A DNA stretch of 64,000 nt from Ectorhizobium quercum (GTDB lineage: Bacteria > Pseudomonadota > Alphaproteobacteria > Rhizobiales > Rhizobiaceae): contig NZ_JANFPI010000003.1 in the NCBI RefSeq assembly GCF_026552795.1, positions 186,001-250,000 on the forward strand. The letters are read 5' to 3'. Below the pieces are notes generated by a model, which was not told the DNA's origin, ran no database searches, and worked only from the letters and a program-made list of their open reading frames with translations. Every line of letters starts with the position of its first letter. Within the stretch, counting starts at the first letter, position 1. The translations under genes and the position numbers were made by a program. Below are positions 16,774 to 24,917 of the stretch, in pieces.

Positions 16774-17595
16774 ATGAAAATCAGCCTGATACAGACCAAC
16801 CCGCAGCAGGACCGCGAGAAGAATCTGAAGCAGACCCGCGCCCTGATGGAAGAGGCTTTCAGCGCCGACCGGCCGGACCTCATCGTCCTGCCGGAATATT
16901 TCGAGGTCTACGGCACGACCACGGAAGAAAAGCTGGCGCTTGCCGAACCGGCGGGCGGCGCGGCCTATCGCATGGCGCAGGATTTCGCCCGCGAGCACAA
17001 GGTGTTCGTGCATGCTGGCACGATCATGGAGAAGGTGGAGGGCGAAAACCGCATCTACAACACCTCCTTCGTCTTCGACCGCGAGGGCACGCAGGTCGCC
17101 GCCTACCGCAAGATCCACATGTTCGACATCGTCGCGCCGGACGGCACGGCCTACAAGGAATCGGCCACCGTCAAACCAGGCGAGGACATCGTCACCTACG
17201 AGATCGACGGGCTGAAGGTCGGCTGCGCCATCTGCTACGACATCCGCTTCTTCGAACTGTTCCTGCAACTGGAAAAGGCCGGCTGCGACGTCATCGTGCT
17301 GCCCGCCGCCTTCACGCTGCAGACCGGCAAGGACCATTGGGAAGTGCTGGCCCGGGCCCGCGCCATCGAGACCCAGACCTATTTCGTCGCCTGCGGCCAG
17401 ACCGGCGGGGTGACAGTGAACGGCGAGAAGCGCGCCTGCTACGGCCACTCGCTGGTCTGCGACCCGTGGGGCCACACGATTGCCCGCGCCTCCGACGGCG
17501 TCGGCTACGTCACCGCCCATATCGACCCCAGGCAGATTTCCCGCGTGCGGACGCTCATTCCCATGACGCAGCACCGCCGTCTGGCCTGCGGTTGA
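16774..17595 (+). CDS. Carbon-nitrogen hydrolase (nitrilase/omega-amidase family)
   Basis: 273-residue cytoplasmic amidase. The Glu-Lys-Cys catalytic triad is clear: Glu41 (LPEYFE), Lys113 (YRKIHMFD) and Cys154 (GCAICYDIRF). The C-terminal PWGHTIARAS ... IDPRQISRVRTLIP segment is typical of omega-amidase/Nit2 and related amidases, not of true nitrilases. The expected reaction is hydrolysis of a small linear amide or carbamoyl compound, releasing ammonia. It lies 18 bases after the aldolase gene and 12 bases before the RraA-family gene, so it is a step of the same pathway fed by the importer. Confidence 0.88.
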   Translation: MKISLIQTNPQQDREKNLKQTRALMEEAFSADRPDLIVLPEYFEVYGTTTEEKLALAEPAGGAAYRMAQDFAREHKVFVHAGTIMEKVEGENRIYNTSFVFDREGTQVAAYRKIHMFDIVAPDGTAYKESATVKPGEDIVTYEIDGLKVGCAICYDIRFFELFLQLEKAGCDVIVLPAAFTLQTGKDHWEVLARARAIETQTYFVACGQTGGVTVNGEKRACYGHSLVCDPWGHTIARASDGVGYVTAHIDPRQISRVRTLIPMTQHRRLACG

Positions 17596-17607
17596 GGAGG
17601 AGCGTCG

Positions 17608-18279
17608 ATGTACACCCTGCGCGACATGCCGGACCAGGTTCCGGCCGAAGACCTCGAACTTCTCTCCGGCGTCGAGACGGCGACGGTCGGCCACTGGCGG
17701 CTGTTCGGCTTCATGAACCGGGCCATCCAGCCGCTTCTGCCCGGCCGCCGCGTCGTCGGCACGGCGGTGACGCTGGCCATCGCCGGGCCGGATTCGACCC
17801 TGCTGCACCATGTCGCCGGGCTTTTGAGGCCGGGTGACATTCTGGTGGTCGACCGGCTGGGCGACGACAAATATGCCTGCTGGGGCGGCGGCGTCACCGT
17901 TGCCGTCAAGGCCTCGGGCGCGACGGCCGGCATCGTCGATGGCCCCTGCACCGACCTCGCGGAAATCGTCGATTCCGACTTCCCGATGTGGGCGCGCGGG
18001 CTTTCGCCGATTACCACCCGCATCTACGATCTCGGCGGCGGCATGAACATTCCGGTGAGCTGCGGCGGCGCGGTGGTCATGCCGGGCGACGCGATCCTCG
18101 CCGACGAAAGCGGCGTTCTCGTGCTGCCGCGCGGCGAGGTCCGCGAGGTGGCGGAAAAGGCGCTTGCCATGCAGGAGCGCGGCAAGCAGCGGGAAGCGAG
18201 TGTGCGCGACGGGGCGAGCAAGCTCGGCGACCTCTCCGGCGCGAGCGCCAAGGTGCAGGCACGGCTTGCAGCGAACTGA
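17608..18279 (+). CDS. RraA-family protein (HMG/CHA aldolase-like)
   Basis: 223-residue member of the RraA/4-carboxy-4-hydroxy-2-oxoadipate aldolase family. The central LRPGDILVVDR and ARGLSPITTR segments are typical. In the catalytic loop, where aldolases of the family have D-G-x-x-R-D, this protein reads DGPCTD, so the catalytic arginine is Thr, and the nearby W-G-E glutamate is Gly. It may therefore be a non-aldolase subfamily member, for example another lyase or decarboxylase-like role. It closes the 12013 operon; a palindromic hairpin follows its stop. Confidence 0.82.
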   Translation: MYTLRDMPDQVPAEDLELLSGVETATVGHWRLFGFMNRAIQPLLPGRRVVGTAVTLAIAGPDSTLLHHVAGLLRPGDILVVDRLGDDKYACWGGGVTVAVKASGATAGIVDGPCTDLAEIVDSDFPMWARGLSPITTRIYDLGGGMNIPVSCGGAVVMPGDAILADESGVLVLPRGEVREVAEKALAMQERGKQREASVRDGASKLGDLSGASAKVQARLAAN

Positions 18280-18292
18280 ACGGAACGGTGGA

Positions 18293-18312
18293 CGGGCGCG
18301 CCGGCGCGCCCG
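18293..18312. terminator. Perfect GC palindrome, possible operon end
   Basis: Bases 18293-18312 form a perfect 20-base palindrome built on GGGCGCGCC/GGCGCGCCC, 13 bases after the RraA-family stop. It would fold into a very stable hairpin but has no following T-run. Rho-assisted termination or mRNA protection is likely. Confidence 0.5.
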
Positions 18313-18420
18313 CTCCCTTACTTGCCGCGGGAGAAAACTTATCCTTTAATCCCGGGCGGTGGAGACGTTTTTTGCAGAACGCCCGCCTTTTCCTTCCTTT
18401 TGCTGCAAGACAGGACCCGC

Positions 18421-19365
18421 ATGAACATCCGCTTTCTCGAAACGGTGGTCTGGCTTTCGGAGCTGAAGAACTTCCGGGTCACGGCGGAACGCATGAACAT
18501 GACGCCGGCGGCGATCTCCAACCGCATCGCCGCGATGGAACATGAACTGGGCATCAAGCTCTTCGAGCGCGATACCCGCGAAGTGCGGCTGACGCAGGAA
18601 GGCATGACCTTCGTGGAGGGCGCGCGCGATATCGTCGCCCGCTACGATCGCCTCGTCACGGCGGTCAGCCCGGCGTCGACCGTGGAAGGCACGGTGCGGA
18701 TCGGCCTTCTGCCCAGCATGGCGCTCACCCTGCTGCCGGGCATCATGGAGGTGCTCCGGCGCAAGTTCCCCCGCATCCGGGTGGCGATCACCACGGAATC
18801 GTCGAGCATGCTGACGAGCCGGCTCGAAAGCCGCGAACTCGACATCATTCTGGGTTTTCCCGGCCCGAAACGGGAAAGTTTCCGGATTCTCGACCTGTGC
18901 ACATTCGGAATGTTCTGGATCGTGGACGGCCGGCTGAAGACCGGCGAGGACGCGCTGGGCAAGCACGACATCCTGCATTATCCGATCATCTCCTACGAGG
19001 TTGGGACCCACAATCACGGCCGCATGGTGGAATACCTGCCCGCCAACTGCCTCGAGGATTCGATCATTCATTACTCGAATTCGCTCGCGACGACCGTCAG
19101 CATGATTTCGGCCGGCATCGGCATTTCGGTCCTGCCGCCGATCGTCATCCAGAACGAGTTGCGCAGCGGCGCCCTGCGCGTGCTCAACGTGAAGCCGTCC
19201 TTCCCGGCCACCGATTATTTCGCCGTCCATCTGAAAAGCCCCTCGTCGCGGCTTGCGCCGCTGATCGCATCCATCGCCAGCGATGTCGCACGCCGCTTCT
19301 GCGCCCTTTACGACGACGCCCTGGCGTTTCAGGACAGCCGGGCGACCGATCACGCCATCGTCTGA
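18421..19365 (+). CDS. LysR-family transcriptional regulator
   Basis: 314-residue regulator with an N-terminal winged helix-turn-helix (residues 1-60; FRVTAERMNMTPAAISNRIAAME is the recognition region) and a LysR substrate-binding domain. The ATG at 18421 gives the canonical MNIRFLETVVWL start. It lies downstream of and in the same direction as the importer/aldolase operon and about 270 bases before the second polyamine-type importer. It could control either; no obvious T-N11-A box stood out next to it. The closest paralogues within the window are the LysR genes at 49799 and 54385. Confidence 0.9.
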   Translation: MNIRFLETVVWLSELKNFRVTAERMNMTPAAISNRIAAMEHELGIKLFERDTREVRLTQEGMTFVEGARDIVARYDRLVTAVSPASTVEGTVRIGLLPSMALTLLPGIMEVLRRKFPRIRVAITTESSSMLTSRLESRELDIILGFPGPKRESFRILDLCTFGMFWIVDGRLKTGEDALGKHDILHYPIISYEVGTHNHGRMVEYLPANCLEDSIIHYSNSLATTVSMISAGIGISVLPPIVIQNELRSGALRVLNVKPSFPATDYFAVHLKSPSSRLAPLIASIASDVARRFCALYDDALAFQDSRATDHAIV

Positions 19366-19634
19366 AGGATTCAGGCAGGAAACCCCGCCCGGCCCCGATG
19401 CCATATCACCAACGTATCGCCGCCTCGACCGGCGCAAAGGCTGGACATTCCTTCGGCACGCGCGCTATCCTGCCCCCGGAGGAACAGCATGGTACGAACA
19501 ACGGCCTGCCTGCCCGGGACTGGGGGAAGGTTCGTGTGCGGCTTGCGGCCAGAACAACGCCATGTTCGTGTCGTCGCACTGTCACATGAACTCTCTAGGT
19601 TGCCTCCACTCATCTGCTCATAAAGGAGGAAACG

Positions 19635-20762
19635 ATGCTCACCACCCACAGGCGCACTGTTCTGAAGGGCGCAGCCGCCTTCGCCGGCGCGGCGCTCGCC
19701 GCCCCGTTCGTTTCGCGTCAGGGCTTTGCCCAGGGCTCGTCCGGAACGGTGAACATCTTCGCCTGGGCCGGCTATATCAACGACGAGCTGCTGGCCGCCT
19801 TCGAGAAGGCCACCGGCATCAAGGCCCGCTACACGCCCTACGGCACCAACGACGAGCTTCTGAACCAGCTGCGCGCCAACAACGGCGGCGGTTTCGACAT
19901 CATCTGGCCGACGGTCGACCGGGTGCCGAACTACGTCGAGTTCGACCTCGTGCAGCCCATCGACGAATCGAAGGTCGAGGTCGCCCGCTGCCTGCCCGGC
20001 GCGTGGAAGAATTCCGAAACGCTCGGCGCCGTCGTCGACGGCAAGCGCTATCAGGTTCCCGCCGACTGGGGCACGGAAGCCATCGCCTTCGACCGCGACC
20101 AGTCGCCGCTCGAATACGGCACCGCCTCCTATGGCGACATCTGGAAGCCGGAGAGCGAAGGCAAGGCCACGGTTCGCGGCCATTCCAGCCTCGTCGGCCT
20201 CGGCCTGTGGCTGGAAGCCGAAGGCAAGCTGCCTCGCCCGTTGCGCGACGCCTTCACCTCGCCCGAGGCGCAGACGGAAATCTTCGACGTGATCCTCGCA
20301 GAAGCCATCGCCCGCAAGGGCAACATCGTGCAGTTCTGGTCGAACGAGAACGAGGCCCAGGGCGCGTTCCGCGTCAACGGCGCCACCATCGGCCAGACGT
20401 GGGATTCGACCGCCGCCGCCCTCGGCAAGGAAGGCCTGCCAGTCGGCTTCATCGCGCCGAAGGAAGGCGCGCTGGCGTGGATGGAAGGCATCTCGATCCC
20501 CAAGGGCGCCGAGAACCTCGAACAGGCCTATGCCTTCATCAACTTCTTCCTGACGCCGGAAGCAGGTGCGCTCTATTCCAACGCCACCTCGATCAACTCC
20601 ACCGCCGTCGGCGCCGACGCGCTGCTTTCCGAGGAAGCCAAGGCGTTCTTCGCCAACGCCTATCCGGGCGACGCGCTGGACAAGCTGTGGTGGTGGCCGG
20701 TTCAGGAAAGCTGGTACGTCGCCAAGCGCAACGAGTATCAGGACAAGTTCCTCTCCGCCTGA
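19635..20762 (+). CDS. Polyamine-type ABC binding protein with Tat-like signal
   Basis: 375-residue PotD-like periplasmic protein. The N-terminus HRRTVLKGAAAFAGAALAAPF has a twin-arginine pattern (RRTVLK) and an AFAQG cleavage region near residue 35, so export through Tat is likely, unlike the Sec-type binding protein at 12013. The mature protein begins VNIFAWAGYINDELLAAFEKATG, a classic spermidine/putrescine-binding start. An AAAGGAGG ribosome site precedes ATG 19635. It heads the second complete importer; a stem-loop separates it from its ATPase gene. Confidence 0.92.
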   Translation: MLTTHRRTVLKGAAAFAGAALAAPFVSRQGFAQGSSGTVNIFAWAGYINDELLAAFEKATGIKARYTPYGTNDELLNQLRANNGGGFDIIWPTVDRVPNYVEFDLVQPIDESKVEVARCLPGAWKNSETLGAVVDGKRYQVPADWGTEAIAFDRDQSPLEYGTASYGDIWKPESEGKATVRGHSSLVGLGLWLEAEGKLPRPLRDAFTSPEAQTEIFDVILAEAIARKGNIVQFWSNENEAQGAFRVNGATIGQTWDSTAAALGKEGLPVGFIAPKEGALAWMEGISIPKGAENLEQAYAFINFFLTPEAGALYSNATSINSTAVGADALLSEEAKAFFANAYPGDALDKLWWWPVQESWYVAKRNEYQDKFLSA

Positions 20763-20788
20763 TAGAAGCCTTATCATGGTCATTGGGA

Positions 20789-20809
20789 AGGGCGGCCGCT
20801 TGCCGCCCT
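20789..20809 (+). promoter_or_regulatory. Intercistronic hairpin after binding-protein gene
   Basis: An 8-bp perfect stem AGGGCGGC/GCCGCCCT with a 5-base loop lies between the binding-protein stop (20762) and the ATPase start (20832), with only a loose TCTCCGTTTATT after it. It probably lets part of the transcripts end here or protects the upstream message. Confidence 0.65.
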
Positions 20810-20831
20810 CTCCGTTTATTCCGGGGTCTGC

Positions 20832-21896
20832 ATGCATTCGGTCGAACTCGACAAGGTCAGCATGGTTTTCGGCGCCACCCGGGCGGTGGACGATGTGTCC
20901 TTCACCGTCGGCGGCGGCGAATTCTTTTCCATTCTCGGTCCCTCGGGCTGCGGCAAGACGACGATCCTGCGCATGATCGCCGGATTTCTCGAGCCGACCG
21001 CCGGCCGTGTCTCGATCAACGGCAAGGACATGAAGGGGCTCGGCCCGGACCGCCGCCCGACCGCCATGATCTTCCAGTCGCTGGCGCTGTTTCCGCTGAT
21101 GCCGGTGTGGGAAAACATCGCCTTCGGCCTCGAGGCGCGCGGCGTCCCGAAGGCCCGGCGTCGCGAAAAGGCCGAGGAGCTTCTCGAACTCATCGCGCTC
21201 AAAGGGTATGGCGACCGCCTGCCCGGCGCGCTTTCCGGCGGCCAGCGCCAGCGCGTGGCGATTGCCCGGGCGCTCGCCATCGAACCGCAGGTCCTGCTGC
21301 TGGACGAGCCGCTTTCGGCGCTCGACCTGAAGCTGCGCCAGCACATGCGCGCCGAGCTGCGCGCCCTGCAAAAGCGCACCGGCGTCACATTCATCTACAT
21401 CACCCACGACCAGTCCGAGGCGCTCGCCATGTCGGACCGCATCGCCGTGATGAATGCGGGCGCGCTGGAGCAGGTCGGCACGCCGCGCGAGCTTTACGAC
21501 AGCCCGGCCACGCCCTTCATCGCCACCTTCGTCGGCGAGAACAACGCCATTCCGGGCAAGGTCACGGACATAACCGACGGCGTGGCGACGCTGGAAAGCG
21601 CCGCCGGCCGCTTGCGCGGGCGCGCGGGGCCGGATCTCGCCATCGGTCAATCCGCACGACTCTATGTCCGCCCCGAGGCCCTCGTTTCGGGTTCGGATGG
21701 TGAGAACAGCCTGAGCGCGCGCATCGACCGGATCGATTTCGAAGGCGCCTTCGCGCTTGCCTACGGAAAGGGCGCGGGCGACGCCGCGGTGGTCGCGGCC
21801 ATCACCAGCACCGCGCTGTCGGCGGCACCGCCGGCCGGCGAGGTCGCGCAATTCTCGTTTAGCCCGGAGCATGCGACGGTGCTGGCCGATGTCTGA
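20832..21896 (+). CDS. Polyamine-type ABC importer ATPase (PotA-like)
   Basis: 354-residue ATPase with Walker A GPSGCGKTT (36-44), signature LSGGQ (134-138), a Walker B LLLDEP and ITHDQSE switch region, followed by a TOBE-type regulatory domain. The start at 20832 directly follows the intercistronic hairpin and has only a weak ribosome site (GGGGT). Its last 8 bases overlap the first permease gene. It powers the importer made with the products of 19635, 21889 and 22767. Confidence 0.93.
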   Translation: MHSVELDKVSMVFGATRAVDDVSFTVGGGEFFSILGPSGCGKTTILRMIAGFLEPTAGRVSINGKDMKGLGPDRRPTAMIFQSLALFPLMPVWENIAFGLEARGVPKARRREKAEELLELIALKGYGDRLPGALSGGQRQRVAIARALAIEPQVLLLDEPLSALDLKLRQHMRAELRALQKRTGVTFIYITHDQSEALAMSDRIAVMNAGALEQVGTPRELYDSPATPFIATFVGENNAIPGKVTDITDGVATLESAAGRLRGRAGPDLAIGQSARLYVRPEALVSGSDGENSLSARIDRIDFEGAFALAYGKGAGDAAVVAAITSTALSAAPPAGEVAQFSFSPEHATVLADV

Positions 21897-22770
21897 GATC
21901 TTCCGACGCTTCGGTCGCGGGCCCGGCACGATCATCATGGGGCTGGTTTTCATCTGGCTGGCGGGCATGGTGCTCGCCCCCAACCTGACGATGATCGAAT
22001 ATGCGCTGAGGCCGAACCTGCCGCCGGCGCGGATCGGCGGCCCGGACGACGTCTACACGCTCGCCAACATCCTCTACCTGTTCGGGGAACCCATTCACCG
22101 GGCGATCTTCCTCAAGACCATCTGGGCGAGCGCTCTGGTCGCCTTCGCCACGTTCCTGGTCTGTTATCCGCTGGCCTACTGGCTGGCGCAGCAGGCGAGC
22201 GCCAACCAGACGGCGGTGGCGCTGGTCGCGCTGACCATTCCCTTCTGGATCAACGAGGTGCTGCGCACGCTGGCCTGGTATATCCTGCTCGCCTTCCGCG
22301 GTCCGTTGAACGCCTTCCTGCTGGCCACGGGCATCATCGACACGCCCATCCGCTGGGCGGGCGACGGCGCGGTGCTGGTCGGCATGGTCTACGCCTATAT
22401 CCTGTTCATGCTGTTTCCGATCTACAATTCCATAGAAAGCCTCGACAAGTCGCAGGTCGAGGCGGCGCGCGATCTCGGCGCATCGGTCTGGCGCATTCAC
22501 TGGCGGGTCGTCCTGCCGCACGCCAAGGCCGGCATCGCCACCGGCTGCATCTTCACCTTCATGCTGGCGGCCGGCTCCTACGTGGCGCCGGCATTGCTCG
22601 GGTCGCCCGGCAGCCGCTGGTTCACCGAAATCATCTACAACTGGTTCTTCGAAGGCGGCGACTGGAACCGCGGCGCGGCCTATGCGCTGGTGCTGCTGGT
22701 CCTGTGCCTTGCGGTGGTGTTCGCGGTGCTGAAGCTGGCGCGCGTCAATCTGGCCGAGGTGGCGAAATGA
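21889..22770 (+). CDS. Polyamine-type ABC importer permease (PotB-like)
   Basis: 293-residue permease with six membrane segments and an EAA loop VEAARDLGASVWRIHWRVVLPHAKAG near residue 190. The ATG at 21889 overlaps the ATPase stop by 8 bases; the longer upstream open frame belongs to another reading frame over the ATPase gene. The residues ALRPNLPPARIGGPDDVYTL in the first periplasmic loop are typical of this spermidine/putrescine permease class. Confidence 0.92.
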   Translation: MSEIFRRFGRGPGTIIMGLVFIWLAGMVLAPNLTMIEYALRPNLPPARIGGPDDVYTLANILYLFGEPIHRAIFLKTIWASALVAFATFLVCYPLAYWLAQQASANQTAVALVALTIPFWINEVLRTLAWYILLAFRGPLNAFLLATGIIDTPIRWAGDGAVLVGMVYAYILFMLFPIYNSIESLDKSQVEAARDLGASVWRIHWRVVLPHAKAGIATGCIFTFMLAAGSYVAPALLGSPGSRWFTEIIYNWFFEGGDWNRGAAYALVLLVLCLAVVFAVLKLARVNLAEVAK

Positions 22771-23567
22771 CCTCCGGCGGCTGGATCGCGAAGGCGCTTT
22801 TCCGCTTCTACATGGCGGTGTTCTTCCTCTATCTCTTCGCGCCGCTGGCCGTCATGGGGCTGGCGACCTTCAACACCAGCCGCTTCCCCACCGTGACGCC
22901 CTGGCAGGGGGCGACGCTGAAATGGTTTCAGGACCTGTGGGCCGACCAGCCCATGTGGCACGCGGCCTGGACGTCGGCGCTGATCGCCTTTCTGGTCGCC
23001 CTGGTGTCGCTTCCGGTCGGCACGGCGGCGGCCCTGCTGCTCACCAGCCTGAACGGCAAGGCGAAAAGCGTGCTCTACGCCGTCATGGTGTCGCCGCTTC
23101 TCACCCCCGGCGTCGTCATCGGCATCGCCACGCTGGTGCTCTGGCGCCAGATCGGCATCGGAGGCGGCCTGTTCCTGATCGTCCTCGCCCAGTCGAGCTT
23201 CATCATCTGCTATGTGATGCTGATGGTCGCCGCCCGGTTGCAACGGTTCGACCGCACGCAGGAAGAGGCCGCACTCAGCCTCGGCGCCTCGAAATTCATG
23301 GTGTTCCGGCGCATCCTGCTGCCCTTCCTGAAGCCCGCCTTGCTCGCCTCGACCTTTCTGGCCATCCTGCAATCCATCGAAAACTACAACACGACCTTGT
23401 TCGTGCGCGGCTTCGAAACGCCGTTGACGGTGTTCATCGCCACCAAGGTGCGCACCGGCCTCACGCCGGCGGTCAACGCGCTGGCGCTGATCATGATCGC
23501 CGCGGCGATCGTCGGTGCGGCCGGCTACGAGATCGCCCGGCGCAGGCAGCAAAGCCGTCAATCCTGA
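22767..23567 (+). CDS. Polyamine-type ABC importer permease (PotC-like)
   Basis: 266-residue permease with six membrane segments and the EAA loop QEEAALSLGASKFMVFRRILLPFLKPA near residue 168. It overlaps the PotB-like gene by 4 bases (ATGA). It is the last gene of the rightward operon; the FAD oxidoreductase gene on the other strand ends 22 bases beyond its stop, so the two operons converge. Confidence 0.92.
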   Translation: MTSGGWIAKALFRFYMAVFFLYLFAPLAVMGLATFNTSRFPTVTPWQGATLKWFQDLWADQPMWHAAWTSALIAFLVALVSLPVGTAAALLLTSLNGKAKSVLYAVMVSPLLTPGVVIGIATLVLWRQIGIGGGLFLIVLAQSSFIICYVMLMVAARLQRFDRTQEEAALSLGASKFMVFRRILLPFLKPALLASTFLAILQSIENYNTTLFVRGFETPLTVFIATKVRTGLTPAVNALALIMIAAAIVGAAGYEIARRRQQSRQS

Positions 23568-23589
23568 GCGTCCAGGCCCCGCGCGAAAG

Positions 23590-24882
23590 TCAGAGACCGA
23601 TCCTGTCGCGGAGGCGTCCATACAGAATGCGCGCTTCGACGCCGATGGGCGCGAACCGGTGGAAGTCGATCGGCTCGAGCGCCTGCCGCAAGGGAAGATC
23701 CATCGACGCGCGCCCTTCCGTTGCGATGCGCTCGGCGATCAGCCGGCCCGCGACGGTCGACATCGCAACGCCCCGCCCGTTATAGCCGAGAACCGTATGC
23801 AGGCCGCGGGCGGGCTGCGACAGATGCGGATAATGATCGGCCGTCACCGCAACCCTGCCGTTCCAGCGATACGGCCAGTCCTGTCCTTCCAAGTCCGGCC
23901 ACAGCCGTTCGGCATAGCGGATGAGGTGGCGGTAGTCCCCCGCACCGGCGACGTCGCGTTGCGGCCCGCGCCCGCCCATCAGCAGCCGCCCGGCATCGTC
24001 GATGCGGTAGTAAACGACATCCCATCCGATCTCATAAAGCGACGAACGGCCCGGCATGATCCGCGTCCGCAGGTCCGGCGGAAGCGGCTCGGTCGCGGCG
24101 ATCGCGCTATAGACGGGCACGACGGTTTCCTTCAGCCGCGGCCAGAGATCGTCCGTGTAACCGTTCGTACCGATCACGACCTGCGGCGCCGATACGGTGC
24201 CGCCCGGCGTGCGCACCGTCCAGCCGTTGCCGGTCGCCGCCAGCGCGACGGCGGGCGTGCCGACATGCAGCCGCGCCCCTGCCCTCAGGGCGGCATGCGC
24301 AAGGCCGCGCGCATAGCCGAGCGGGTTGAGATGGCCGCCGCGCCGGTCGATCAGGGCACAACGGTAGCGATCCGTTCCGGTCAGAGCCTGCGTTTCCTGC
24401 GCATCCAGCAGCTCCACGGGCATGTTGCGCGCCCTGCACTGTTCGGCCAGAGCGGCAACGGACCGTTCCGAAGCCGGATTGACCGCGGCGCGCATCGTGC
24501 CGGTGCGGGCGGCGGCGCAGTCGATGCCGTGGCGCTCGATCAGGGCGAACACCTCGTCCGGTGCGCCATAGGACAGCGCGACCATGCGCCGCCCGAGATC
24601 GGGACCGTAGTCCGCCTCGACCTGGTCGGGATCGGGCTTGAGGCCGGGATTGACCTGCCCGCCATTGCGGCCGGAAGCGCCGTAGCCGATCTCGTGCGCC
24701 TCGATCACCGTCGCGGAAACCCCGCGTTCGGCCAGATGCAACGCCGTCGAAAGACCGGTATAGCCGCCGCCGACGATGACCACATCGCATTTCCAATCAC
24801 CGTCGAGCGGCCGGAGGTCGGGTCCGGGTGCCGCAGTCTCCTGATAGAGATTGCGCAAAACCGGATCGCTGGTTGTTTTCAT
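23590..24882 (-). CDS. FAD-dependent amine oxidoreductase (PuuB/DAO family)
   Basis: 430-residue flavoprotein of the D-amino-acid-oxidase superfamily. The FAD-binding motif VVIVGGGYTGLS (35-45), Glu61 at the end of beta-2, and the GASGRNGGQ loop (68-76) characteristic of gamma-glutamylputrescine oxidase and related amine oxidases are present. C-terminal GYNGRGVAMSTVAGRLIAE closes the FAD site. The ATG at 24882 follows GAGGAAAT and replaces a longer frame reaching 24972. It is the second gene after the aldehyde dehydrogenase on this strand. Oxidation of an imported polyamine derivative to an aldehyde, which the dehydrogenase would then oxidise, is the likely sequence. Confidence 0.88.
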   Translation of the reverse strand: MKTTSDPVLRNLYQETAAPGPDLRPLDGDWKCDVVIVGGGYTGLSTALHLAERGVSATVIEAHEIGYGASGRNGGQVNPGLKPDPDQVEADYGPDLGRRMVALSYGAPDEVFALIERHGIDCAAARTGTMRAAVNPASERSVAALAEQCRARNMPVELLDAQETQALTGTDRYRCALIDRRGGHLNPLGYARGLAHAALRAGARLHVGTPAVALAATGNGWTVRTPGGTVSAPQVVIGTNGYTDDLWPRLKETVVPVYSAIAATEPLPPDLRTRIMPGRSSLYEIGWDVVYYRIDDAGRLLMGGRGPQRDVAGAGDYRHLIRYAERLWPDLEGQDWPYRWNGRVAVTADHYPHLSQPARGLHTVLGYNGRGVAMSTVAGRLIAERIATEGRASMDLPLRQALEPIDFHRFAPIGVEARILYGRLRDRIGL

Positions 24883-24917
24883 GACAATTTCCTCGCCGAG
24901 TGCCGCCCCGCCGTCTC

